Assembly (NCBI RefSeq): GCF_016901855.1
Contig: NZ_JACJKY010000001.1
Location: 186,001-250,000 of the forward strand
Direction of reading: 5' to 3'
DNA from: Merdimmobilis hominis
GTDB taxonomy: Bacteria > Bacillota > Clostridia > Oscillospirales > Ruminococcaceae
Length of the DNA: 64,000 bases
The notes beneath the pieces are model-generated. The model was not told the DNA's origin, made no database searches, and saw nothing but the letters and a program-made list of their open reading frames with translations. Position numbers and translations under genes: made by a program. This document shows, piece after piece, positions 27,127 through 35,032 of this stretch (the stretch's first letter is position 1; every line of letters begins with the position of its first letter).

Positions 27127-27837
27127 TTACGACTCAAGGATTTTTCCATCCACCGAAATCGTCACAACCTGCCACGGAATAAATTTTCCGCTGTTCTGAA
27201 GCGCTTTTTTCACCGCATTCTCAAGTCCGCCGCAGCACGGCACTTCCATACGAACGATTGTCACGCTCTGAATTTGGTTTCTTTTGATAATCTCCGTCAG
27301 TTTTTCGCTGTAATCAACACTGTCGAGTTTCGGACATCCGATCAGCGTGATTTTCCCTTTCATAAAATCATTGTGGAGATTCGCATATGCAAACGCAGTA
27401 CAATCCGCTGCAATCAAAAGCTTTGCACCCTCAAAATACGGCGCGTTTACCGGTACAAGCTTAATTTGACAGGGCCACTGTCCAAGCTGAGAAGAAACTG
27501 CCGGATGAACGGTTTCAGACACAGAATATGCCAAAGGACTCAGCTTCTTTGCCTGATGTCCGGGACAGCCTGCATGTATGCTGCAAGCATTCGAAGCTTG
27601 TTTCTTTTTGTTTTCCATCACCGCCTGCTCATCATAAGCCGCTGCTTCACGTTCAACAAATGTGATGGCACCTGTCGGACAAGCCGGCAGACAATCACCC
27701 AATCCGTCACAGTAATCATCACGCAAAAGCTTTGCTTTTCCGTCAACCATACCGATGGCGCCTTCATGGCATGCCGCAGCACATGCACCGCATCCATTGC
27801 ATTTTTCTTCGTCTATTGAAATAATTTTTCGAATCAT
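27127..27837 (-). CDS. 4Fe-4S ferredoxin-type protein with C-terminal Cys-rich domain
   Basis: 236 residues. The N-terminus is a two-cluster ferredoxin domain, CNGCGACAAACHEGA (near 13-27) and CDGLGDCLPACPTGA (near 43-57); the second cluster is spaced CxxxxxCxxxC, so it is atypical. A central CSIHAGCPGHQ motif (near 85-95) and a C-terminal domain with LIAADCTAFAY, LIGCPKLD and VPCCGGLENA cysteine motifs suggest further metal or thiol chemistry. Similar proteins occur widely in anaerobes, without assigned function. It lies upstream of the BSH-family gene in the same direction, separated by 108 bases. Confidence 0.75.
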   Translation of the reverse strand: MIRKIISIDEEKCNGCGACAAACHEGAIGMVDGKAKLLRDDYCDGLGDCLPACPTGAITFVEREAAAYDEQAVMENKKKQASNACSIHAGCPGHQAKKLSPLAYSVSETVHPAVSSQLGQWPCQIKLVPVNAPYFEGAKLLIAADCTAFAYANLHNDFMKGKITLIGCPKLDSVDYSEKLTEIIKRNQIQSVTIVRMEVPCCGGLENAVKKALQNSGKFIPWQVVTISVDGKILES

Positions 27838-27900
27838 TGAAATCGCTCCTTTTTTTCATGCCTAATTGACCTTACATCGACATGATACAATATATTACGC

Positions 27901-27925
27901 AAAAAATCTGTTGGTATTCCAACAA
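27901..27925 (-). terminator. Probable terminator after the ABC ATPase gene
   Basis: Minus strand: TGTTGG / AATA / CCAACA followed by GATTTTTTG. The stem is short (6 bp) but the T-run is good and it lies just beyond the ATPase stop. Confidence 0.65.
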
Positions 27926-27935
27926 ATATAAATTT

Positions 27936-28811
27936 TTATTGGTCTGCGAAATAATAAAGATACACGTCTTCGAGCGTCGGCTTAACCGGTGTGATCTGCG
28001 CATATTCGGGTATTGTATCACTCACGATGCGCACACAGATCTGATCATTTTCATTTGCAATATTGCTGATTCGATATTGTTTTTGTGCAGCCGAAAGCTC
28101 GTCAAGTGAAATCAACGCTGAAAACACCTTGCCGGTCATGCTGTCGATAATATGTGCCGGCGTATCAAGCAGGAGCAGTTTTCCCTTTTTAATGAGCATA
28201 ATTTCCTTGGCAATAAACTCAATATCCGACACCACATGCGTCGCGAGAATGACAATCTTGTTCTGTGCAATCTCACTGATAAAGTTCCGGATACGGATGC
28301 GTTCTTTCGGATCAAGTCCGGCGGTCGGCTCGTCAAGAATCAAAATGTCCGGATCGTTTAACAGTGCTTGTGCAATCAGAATCCGCTGCTTCATACCGCC
28401 CGAAAATGTACCAAGCTTTTTGTGTGCGGATTCTTTCAAATTCACAAGTGTGAGAAGCTGTTCAATCCGCGGCTTTGCTTCTTTTCTCGGGATGCCTTTG
28501 ACCGCCGCCATATACCACAAAAACCGAACCGCCGAAAAATCATCGTAAAGACCCTGCTGCTGCGGCATATAGCCAACCCGTGCACGAAACATTTTTCCGA
28601 GTGCACGGGTATTTTTCCCGTCAAACAACACTTCTCCGCTGTCCGGCGTGAGATTGTCCGTAATAATATTCATCAACGTCGATTTGCCTGCACCGTTTGG
28701 GCCTAAAAAGCCGTATACACCCGGTGTCAGTATGGCATGAAAATCATCAAGCGCCTTTACACCGCCTTTTTTATACGTCTTGCTGATATGCGAAATCGTG
28801 AGTTCCATCAC
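27936..28811 (-). CDS. ABC transporter ATP-binding protein (ABC-2 type exporter)
   Basis: 291 residues. Walker A GPNGAGKSTLMNII near 38-51, Q-loop VGYMPQQQGLYDD near 80-92, signature LGTFSGGMKQRILIAQ near 134-149, Walker B ILILDEPTAGLDP near 158 and H-loop LATHVVSD near 190. A C-terminal extension of about 80 residues is normal for ABC-2 exporters. Twelve bases after the large permease gene, so the two form one transporter. The wider cassette includes two lipoprotein genes and a secreted protein gene upstream on the same strand. Confidence 0.93.
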   Translation of the reverse strand: MMELTISHISKTYKKGGVKALDDFHAILTPGVYGFLGPNGAGKSTLMNIITDNLTPDSGEVLFDGKNTRALGKMFRARVGYMPQQQGLYDDFSAVRFLWYMAAVKGIPRKEAKPRIEQLLTLVNLKESAHKKLGTFSGGMKQRILIAQALLNDPDILILDEPTAGLDPKERIRIRNFISEIAQNKIVILATHVVSDIEFIAKEIMLIKKGKLLLLDTPAHIIDSMTGKVFSALISLDELSAAQKQYRISNIANENDQICVRIVSDTIPEYAQITPVKPTLEDVYLYYFADQ

Positions 28812-28823
28812 GCCACCTCCTTC

Positions 28824-31223
28824 TTATTCGTTGCAGAATCTGCGTTTAGCCGCCAGACCAAACGCGCCGCACAGCAACGCAAATACAATCGCTTCTATAA
28901 TCGCCGTGAAAAAGCCGTCCGGCAATGCAGAGATTTCGTTTAAGCAAAACAGCCCGTTTGCTGTGAATGACAACAGCGAGAACAGTCCAAGCATTTCAAA
29001 CAGCATCGGCAGCAAAAAGACCGCCGACGAAATGAGAATCAAAAATGCCCGGCGAATCCGAAACACAGAGAGCGACAACGTGAATGCACAGACAATCAAT
29101 CCGCCAAACAACCGCAACCCATACAAGCAGAACAGATAAGTACCGATACTCATGGAAACCGGAATTTCTGAAAATTGCTCTATACTTTGAATCGGAACGT
29201 TTAGATCTCCAATCGGGAAAAAGCGCATCATATCAATCAGTTCTCTGCTGTAAAGCACAGCCCACAAAACAATCGCAAACAGGAATAACACACCATATTT
29301 TGTGAAAAACAGCCGTCGTTTTCCGTGTTTTGCCGCCGTCACAATACGCACCATCCCCGTTTGATATTCATAGGACACAAGATAGCTTGCGGCAAAAATC
29401 AGCAGGAAAATATAGAGAATCGACGTCACCTGACCGCTTTCCGGACGATCAAAAAATTCTTTTGTATACCGCACGTTTACAAACGCACCGGTGATTCCGC
29501 GCGTTTCTTTGAGTGTTTGCAGATATGCAGACTGCTGTTCGATCACGCGGAGTGGTTCTTCCTTTTCCTGCTGCCGATTGCGCAGCAGTGTTGCCTGAAT
29601 TTCTGCATCTTGGCTTGAAATTTCGCCCAGTGCGGCTTTTTCATATAACGCGCTGATTTCCTCACCGATCGCATCCAGTGAAGCACGTTCTGCTTCGATA
29701 TACTGAATTTTTTGATCATTTAACGCACCCGCCAGTGTATTTGCGTATTCCACATACACCTGCTCCTGCGTATATAGGAAAAGCTCCGTCTGACGCAAGC
29801 CGTATATCGTCAGCAATATGACCGCAAGCAGCAAAACAGCCGCTTTTCCGCCGATCAACAGCTTAAACAGCTCATGAGAAAACAGCCGGCTGCTTTTGCG
29901 AACCCGTGCAAGCAAACGCGCAATCCGGTCGGATGCTTTTTGCAAAAATGCAGCGCCGCGCAGTTTTATTCCTTTCACAAAGACTAAAAAAATTCCTGCC
30001 ACCGACAAAACAGCCAGACACGCAGAAAATCCATACGAGAACAGTACGCGGTCTACCGGCAATGTAAATAAGTTGATGTTTTGATACTGTGCATACAGCG
30101 CATATGTATCGGTCAGTTCGAAAAAGTTCATATATTTGAAGAGATTCAAATAGGAATACGGCGGAATGAGCAGGTATGTAACAAAGTTTATGCATATAAC
30201 AATGCCAATCAATACATACGCTTGCCCGCTCGAGGAAGAAAGGCTGAAAACTGCCGCAAACAGAAGTGTGATCAGCAGCATCGCCGCCGCTTTGCTGAGC
30301 AAAAATACGATGATATACTGTCCGACCGTCATCGGAATCGTACAGCGTGAAAACGCCTGCATCGACTGCACATAGCGGGAAAGATCACCGAATCCGCCGT
30401 ATATATACGCGGCACTTGCAAAGATAGTGCCGTAACAAATAAGGCTTACGATGAAAACAATCAGCACAGCTGACAGCAGTTTTGCTCCCGCAAGGCGCGC
30501 GCGCCCGTTTTTTGCTGTACGCAGCAGTGTAAACAGTCCGCTTTCTTTCTCTTGCAAAAAGAGCAGAAAACACAGAAAGAACGAAAACAAAAGCAGTAAT
30601 CCGTCTGTGATGCGGAAAGTAGACGCCGCAGTAAGTCCCGTTGAATCACCGAACGATAACGGAAGCGAACGGAGCGGCGCAAAATCTTCCGGCGTTTTCA
30701 TGATATTGTTATACGAAAACGTACCCTTTTGCCCAAAGATGCTGATTTGCTGCATCTTTTCCGCCTGCGCCTTGATGTTATCGATGGACTCATCAAAGCC
30801 TTCGATGTAATTCGCCTCTTGAATCAATCGCCGGTATACGAACTCATCCTGCTGCAAAGCCTTGACCTGCTCGGGATGCTTTACATAATCATCATATTCT
30901 TTTGGAAACTGTTTTTGGAGCTCGTCGAGCTGCTGCTGGCGCTGTGCTTCATCCGGGATTCCGGAAACACCCAAAATCTGCGAATAGGCATCGAGCTTTG
31001 TTTCAACCTCCCGCAGACGATCAATCGTTTCTTCAGTGGAAAGGCCCTCATATTCCGCAAGGATTTCCCGGTAACGCGGCAGAATTTCATCTATCAAAAA
31101 GGAATCCTGCCGGCTTATGAAAAACAGCACACCGTTTCCCACTAAAACGATTGCCAAAAACAGATAAAACATTTTTTTGGTCGCAAGCTTATAAAGTTCA
31201 TAGCCAAACTGCATGCAAAACAC
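28824..31223 (-). CDS. ABC-2 type transporter permease, double-length
   Basis: 799-residue membrane protein built as two similar halves. Each begins with an amphipathic entry and first helix (YELYKLATKKMFYLFLA at residue 6; SHELFKLLIGGKAAVLLLA near 446), followed by a long extracytoplasmic coiled-coil-like loop (about 40-150 and 475-575) and then about five helices. The usual ABC-2 permease has one such unit, so this looks like a tandem duplication/fusion that would form the full channel alone. The long extracellular loops resemble permeases that extract or sense envelope-acting peptides. No catalytic domain is seen. Start is ATG 31223 after GAGGAGG. Confidence 0.85.
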   Translation of the reverse strand: MFCMQFGYELYKLATKKMFYLFLAIVLVGNGVLFFISRQDSFLIDEILPRYREILAEYEGLSTEETIDRLREVETKLDAYSQILGVSGIPDEAQRQQQLDELQKQFPKEYDDYVKHPEQVKALQQDEFVYRRLIQEANYIEGFDESIDNIKAQAEKMQQISIFGQKGTFSYNNIMKTPEDFAPLRSLPLSFGDSTGLTAASTFRITDGLLLLFSFFLCFLLFLQEKESGLFTLLRTAKNGRARLAGAKLLSAVLIVFIVSLICYGTIFASAAYIYGGFGDLSRYVQSMQAFSRCTIPMTVGQYIIVFLLSKAAAMLLITLLFAAVFSLSSSSGQAYVLIGIVICINFVTYLLIPPYSYLNLFKYMNFFELTDTYALYAQYQNINLFTLPVDRVLFSYGFSACLAVLSVAGIFLVFVKGIKLRGAAFLQKASDRIARLLARVRKSSRLFSHELFKLLIGGKAAVLLLAVILLTIYGLRQTELFLYTQEQVYVEYANTLAGALNDQKIQYIEAERASLDAIGEEISALYEKAALGEISSQDAEIQATLLRNRQQEKEEPLRVIEQQSAYLQTLKETRGITGAFVNVRYTKEFFDRPESGQVTSILYIFLLIFAASYLVSYEYQTGMVRIVTAAKHGKRRLFFTKYGVLFLFAIVLWAVLYSRELIDMMRFFPIGDLNVPIQSIEQFSEIPVSMSIGTYLFCLYGLRLFGGLIVCAFTLSLSVFRIRRAFLILISSAVFLLPMLFEMLGLFSLLSFTANGLFCLNEISALPDGFFTAIIEAIVFALLCGAFGLAAKRRFCNE

Positions 31224-31240
31224 CTCCTCAGATCAGCAAA

Positions 31241-31281
31241 TTGGCACCCCGACATTGAGCGTCAGGATGCCAATCAAGCAG
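31241..31281 (-). repeat. Hairpin repeat, copy 2 (upstream of the ABC permease)
   Basis: TTGGCACCCCGAC and GTCAGGATGCCAA (31241-31253, 31261-31273) form a 13-bp stem with two G-T type pairs. The 21 bases 31261-31281 are identical to 33828-33848 inside the signal-peptide region of a lipoprotein gene. The copy lies in the 112-base gap between the lipoprotein gene and the permease, where it could act as a processing or attenuation hairpin. No T-run follows. Confidence 0.7.
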
Positions 31282-31335
31282 CGTACATGCAACACCCGAT
31301 TCTCTGCCGGTGTTTGTTTTCATGACGATTTCCTG

Positions 31336-32552
31336 TTATTCTAAAGAAGAAACGTCCGGATTCAATAGTTTGTCATTGCAAGTGAATACATTTATGCGTG
31401 CAAAGCCGTTTTCTTTGTCAATCAGATCGAGCATCACATTTCCGGTTTCATAGTAATCAACTGACTCTACAAATGCAAACCGTTCATCTCCGGGTGCAAA
31501 TACAATAACATTGTTTCTTAGCAAAGAAACCGGAGATGAAAACTGGATAGTTCCCTGTTCATCCAAAACAGAGAATTGATACGTCGGTGCTTCTACATAA
31601 TTTTCACCAAAAACGTCTGCAAACGAAATGCGCCACTCAAAAAACTGTTTGCTGTCCGTATCAAGATACACAACATCAGAACTATCCTTTGTATTCAAAG
31701 AAATAAACGGTGAGAGCTCCTTTGTATTTCGGTCAAGCAATTCATATTCACCGGTAGGTGGTTCTTCAATGGGGTGATCATTTGATCGAACCAGCAGTTG
31801 ATCTTTATAAATTCCACCTAAAGAATATTTTTCTTTCAACAGATACACCTGATTCTCTGTGATCGAGTAATCGAGAATATCCCCTTCTGCTTGAATATAA
31901 ACATGATTCCCATATGGAATAAACTTACCGATACTACCGTCTACACTGTAAACCATTTCGACTTTTGTCTGCGGATCATCAAGCGGGAATCGATATAACG
32001 CTTGTCCCCCTTTGCTGATCTCAATATAATACGCATAACCGCGATGGATCCGAAGCGGTTGTGCTGAGCCGCCGTATGTGATAGAGACCGGCCGAATATC
32101 CTCACGCTTTGTGCCGTCCAGCGAGATTTTTGTGAGTTTATCTCCTGTACCCAAATCGAGCACATCATTTTCTGTCGAACCGCTTGTCAGTGCATACACG
32201 GCGTCCTCATATACCTGCACATTACAAAATGTTGCGCCGCCCAGATAGCCATCGCACTTCCAAATCTCTTGTGAATTGGTTTCATACTGATGTTTGCATT
32301 CAGGACGATTACACACAACCGCTACCTCTTTTGATGTACTATCTAAAAAAACAAAAAATTTCCTTCAACATAGTAGTATCCGTTTTCGGCAGGCGTGATT
32401 GCGACTTCATTTGTTGAAATAAATGAATAGGGATAATCCGTTTTATTGTTGTAGCTGTCAGGGAGGGAGTCATAGTTCGGTTTACACCCAGAAAACGTGA
32501 ACATCAAAGAGAAACAAAGAAATAAACTAAAAATCCGTCGTGCTCGTTTCAT
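31336..32552 (-). pseudogene. Frameshifted lipoprotein gene, paralogue of the neighbour at 32603-33883
   Basis: Two adjoining frames encode the two parts of one protein. Positions 32552-32343 give a lipoprotein signal (FTFSGC) and ...YYVEGNFLFF, then stop; from the T-run at about 32346 the -1 frame continues LDSTSKEVAVV CNRPEC and runs to 31336. The intact neighbour reads ...YFVGGDFLYFLDTQT...CDRPDC, so a one-base gain in a run of seven T (minus strand) would restore about 405 residues against 426. Shared features: LPDSYN(N/K)xTDYPY, a CxRPxCxH...C cysteine motif, and beta-propeller-like strand repeats. RBS GGAGGTGACTGCA precedes ATG 32552. It could be a true pseudogene, a phase-variable gene or a homopolymer assembly error. 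Confidence 0.8.
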
Positions 32553-32602
32553 TGCAGTCACCTCCACCTGAAAAATCATCACTGCAAAAACACCCCGCGT
32601 CG

Positions 32603-33883
32603 TCACCACTCACACGCATAGGTAAGAACCGGTGTAATAGAAAACGCATTGTTCTTATCAAGCAAATAAATGAAACAAGCCTGTTCTGTTGCACGTTTCA
32701 AGTCCCATATCAGACCGTATTCCCCAAATCCAGGGACAAAAGCAAATCCATTCGACAAAAACGACGTGTCAATCGTCTGAAGTGCATTCTGATCTTGATC
32801 CCGCACCGTGAGGGTTGAGGGGTAATAATCATTCAGTGCTTCCGGTGTGCCGTATTTCTCCTGTGCTTGCTGTTGTGCCTGCTCATATGCCTGTGTTCCA
32901 TACAGTGGAATTGTGCGCTCATAAAAATATTGTTCATCCAGATCGGAACCGATTCCAAAATCCTTTTGCGGCGCAGACAACGACAAAAACGGCGTGCATT
33001 CATATGTTTTCCGATTCAGCAGCTGATAAGAAACTTTTGAATAGTCCACGATGTTGTATGCATTTGATCGAATCAAAAGCTGATCCTTCCAAAAGCCATC
33101 CACCACAATATCCTCACCGATCAAAACCGTTTCGCCGGTGACTAAGCTGCAGTCATACAGTTCTCCACAAAATACGTCATCCTCTGGCGGAAGCAGCAAG
33201 CCCACATATACATGGCTTCCATAAGCGAAAACGTCGATCGAATATCCTATTTTTGAGAAAAACAGTTCGGGTTCCGTGTCGGATTTATCGAGCGGTACAC
33301 GATACAATTCAACTTTCGAATCCGCTTTATACACATCATAGTAAACATACCCGCGATGAATCAATAAATTTTCGGTCGAACTGCTGCCCACTCGGATGGG
33401 GCAAATCTGTTCACGATTCACGCCGTCCTTTGAAATCTTCGTAAGCACTCTTCTTTCAAACGATGAAAGAGGATTCATTGGATCCATCTCTTCCATATCA
33501 ATCGTTATTGTATACAACGCATCTTCATAAAGCTGTACAAACGGGAGAACATCGGACCCTAAATAGCCGTTGCATTGTGCTAATAATTCAGGATCTGTTT
33601 CCTGATCATGTCTGCAATCCGGCCGGTCACAGACAATCACTGCCTTCTTTGTCTGTGTATCCAGGAAATATAAAAAATCTCCGCCCACAAAATAGATTCC
33701 CTGTTCTGTTTGGGCAACTGAAAACATATTGCTCGTTGTGGAACAGCTTAAATATGGATAATCCGTTTCCTTGTTATAGCTGTCAGGAAGGGCGGTATAA
33801 TCCATTGATTGGCATCCTGACAAAACTGTCAGGATGCCAATCAAGCAGAGAAAACATAATCCTCGTTTTGCTGCTTGAACCAT
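32603..33883 (-). CDS. Surface lipoprotein with predicted beta-propeller-like repeats, function unknown
   Basis: 426 residues, exported as a lipoprotein (VLSGC, Cys24). After a short linker with ALPDSYNKETDYPY come repeated four-strand-like units (GIYFVGGDFLYFLD, DALYTITIDME, GYVYYDVYKADS, SHVYVGLLLPP, DQLLIRSNAY), suggesting a DUF5050-like propeller. A CDRPDCRH...C motif (near 82-107) is shared with the frameshifted paralogue and resembles cysteine knuckles in other clostridial lipoproteins. It lies 50 bases upstream of that paralogue and downstream of the secreted-protein gene, all apparently exported to the cell surface and transcribed towards the ABC transporter genes. The signal-peptide codons contain a 17-bp perfect inverted repeat. 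Confidence 0.8.
   Translation of the reverse strand: MVQAAKRGLCFLCLIGILTVLSGCQSMDYTALPDSYNKETDYPYLSCSTTSNMFSVAQTEQGIYFVGGDFLYFLDTQTKKAVIVCDRPDCRHDQETDPELLAQCNGYLGSDVLPFVQLYEDALYTITIDMEEMDPMNPLSSFERRVLTKISKDGVNREQICPIRVGSSSTENLLIHRGYVYYDVYKADSKVELYRVPLDKSDTEPELFFSKIGYSIDVFAYGSHVYVGLLLPPEDDVFCGELYDCSLVTGETVLIGEDIVVDGFWKDQLLIRSNAYNIVDYSKVSYQLLNRKTYECTPFLSLSAPQKDFGIGSDLDEQYFYERTIPLYGTQAYEQAQQQAQEKYGTPEALNDYYPSTLTVRDQDQNALQTIDTSFLSNGFAFVPGFGEYGLIWDLKRATEQACFIYLLDKNNAFSITPVLTYACEW
33805..33844. repeat. 17-bp perfect inverted repeat inside a signal-peptide coding region (copy 1)
   Basis: TTGATTGGCATCCTGAC and GTCAGGATGCCAATCAA flank a 6-base loop. The palindrome encodes about residues 13-26 of the lipoprotein (the hydrophobic core and lipobox). 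A related hairpin with different loop lies at 31241-31273. Confidence 0.9.
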
Positions 33884-33914
33884 GGAAGTTTCACTCCTTC
33901 TCTGCTATAGCTAC

Positions 33915-34370
33915 TTACAAATTTATACGTGTGGTTTGCGTAGAGGAAGTGCCGCTATAATACATATAATGTTCGCCGTCTGCATGCAATGCACTATAGT
34001 TTGGATAACTTTTATTATAGATTGCAGATGCAGATACACTTGTTACATTGTTATTACTATATGTTCCATATGCGTTACCATAACCAGTTTCAGGCGGCAT
34101 TGATCCTGGTTTCGTATATGAATAATATAGTGTTACGGACGCACGCAACACAGATGCCTTTATCCCATAGGAGGATGTTGCACTTGCCTGTGTTTTAGAT
34201 GTATTGGCTGATACTCTTCCTGTAAATGAATAGCTGCCAATCCTCAGAGAAAAACTCGATGGATCACCCGGCTCTGCCGAAGCCGCACTTGGAAACATTG
34301 CTACTGTACAGAAAACAAGGGTGAATGTGAGAACTGTGCAAATCAATTTTTTGACCATTTTTCGTTTCAT
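33915..34370 (-). CDS. Small secreted Ser/Thr/Tyr-rich protein, function unknown
   Basis: 151 residues with a clear Sec signal peptide: basic start MKRKMVKK, hydrophobic core to about 28, and signal peptidase site after ASA (near residue 32, ...AASA-EPGDP). The mature part (about 119 residues) is rich in Ser, Thr, Tyr, Asn and Ala, has no cysteine, and alternates in a way that suggests an all-beta secreted protein. I recognise no family; a bacteriocin-like or cell-surface role is conceivable because ABC exporter and lipoprotein genes follow on the same strand, but that is speculation. It has its own promoter and strong RBS (AAAGGAGGTATTCACA). Confidence 0.75.
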   Translation of the reverse strand: MKRKMVKKLICTVLTFTLVFCTVAMFPSAASAEPGDPSSFSLRIGSYSFTGRVSANTSKTQASATSSYGIKASVLRASVTLYYSYTKPGSMPPETGYGNAYGTYSNNNVTSVSASAIYNKSYPNYSALHADGEHYMYYSGTSSTQTTRINL

Positions 34371-34508
34371 TGTGAATACCTCCTTTTTTGTAAAAAAATA
34401 AATGTTTCAGCGGAGTTTTGAATGATAAGGACGTCCTTTATATAACACATACATGATTACCGCCATCTATCAAATGCATGTGCTAAATACATTTTTCTTT
34501 ATGTTTTC

Positions 34509-34537
34509 ATTATAACACAAATATTGTAAAATGTAAA
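34509..34537 (-). promoter_or_regulatory. Sigma-A-type promoter of the secreted-protein/lipoprotein/ABC cassette
   Basis: Minus-strand TTTACA (34532-34537) and TATAAT (34509-34514), 17 bases apart, leaving a 5' untranslated leader of about 130 bases before the ATG at 34370. Confidence 0.75.
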
Positions 34538-34644
34538 TAGGGTTTAAAAAATATTTTATTCAATCAAAACATAAATAAAGTGTTTTTAAATTATGTTTAT
34601 TTGAAATCGCAATATAATCTGCCACCCGTATCCTGATAAGAACA

Positions 34645-34695
34645 TCAACTGATTATGCAGATCATTGCACAAAACACAGTAAGAAAGCGTTTCAT
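34645..34695 (-). pseudogene. Remnant translation start with truncated signal-peptide-like ORF
   Basis: A 16-codon frame (MKRFLTVFCAMICIIS) follows the RBS block GGAGGTGACTGCA. The 21 bases 34688-34708 match exactly the RBS/start region of the frameshifted lipoprotein gene (32545-32565). It looks like the decayed 5' end of a third paralogue, or an expressed micro-peptide. The surrounding gap (34371-35032) is AT-rich and otherwise holds only the promoter at 34509 and the terminator at 34948. Confidence 0.55.
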
Positions 34696-34947
34696 TGCAG
34701 TCACCTCCGTAAAACGTATGATGGGATTGTCTTTCATGCAGTTGTCAATGTAATCAGATCAGTATCAGTTAAATCATCCATATATTTCTTCGCAATTTCA
34801 TTTTATCATATTTGTGATGGAATGTAAACAAAATGTTATATATCTTTTTGCACAAATTTCAATAATAATTATTGTGTACCTTTACACAATCGAATTGATC
34901 GTCTATTTAATAAAACATGAAATGTCTATTTCTTGTATTTTTCTAAA

Positions 34948-34987
34948 AGAAAAAGATGCTTGTTCATATAAACGAAACAAGCATCTT
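34948..34987 (-). terminator. Terminator after the rlmD-like gene
   Basis: AAGATGCTTGTT and AACAAGCATCTT (12-bp stem, 11-base loop); on the minus strand followed by TTTCTTTT. About 45 bases beyond the stop at 35033. Confidence 0.85.
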
Positions 34988-35032
34988 ACTGATAACTATA
35001 TTTTTTAGATAAACAGTGACCATATACAACAA

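Noticed and set aside
32340-32365. Programmed -1 ribosomal frameshift in the split lipoprotein gene
   Set aside because: The shift site G TTT TTT breaks the X XXY YYZ rule at the first base, and the paralogue is not frameshifted; slippage or sequencing error is favoured.
34814-35008. 64-residue plus-strand frame with a hydrophobic stretch
   Set aside because: Lies in an AT-rich gap, overlaps the terminator of the opposite gene and has no good ribosome site, so chance is the simpler explanation.
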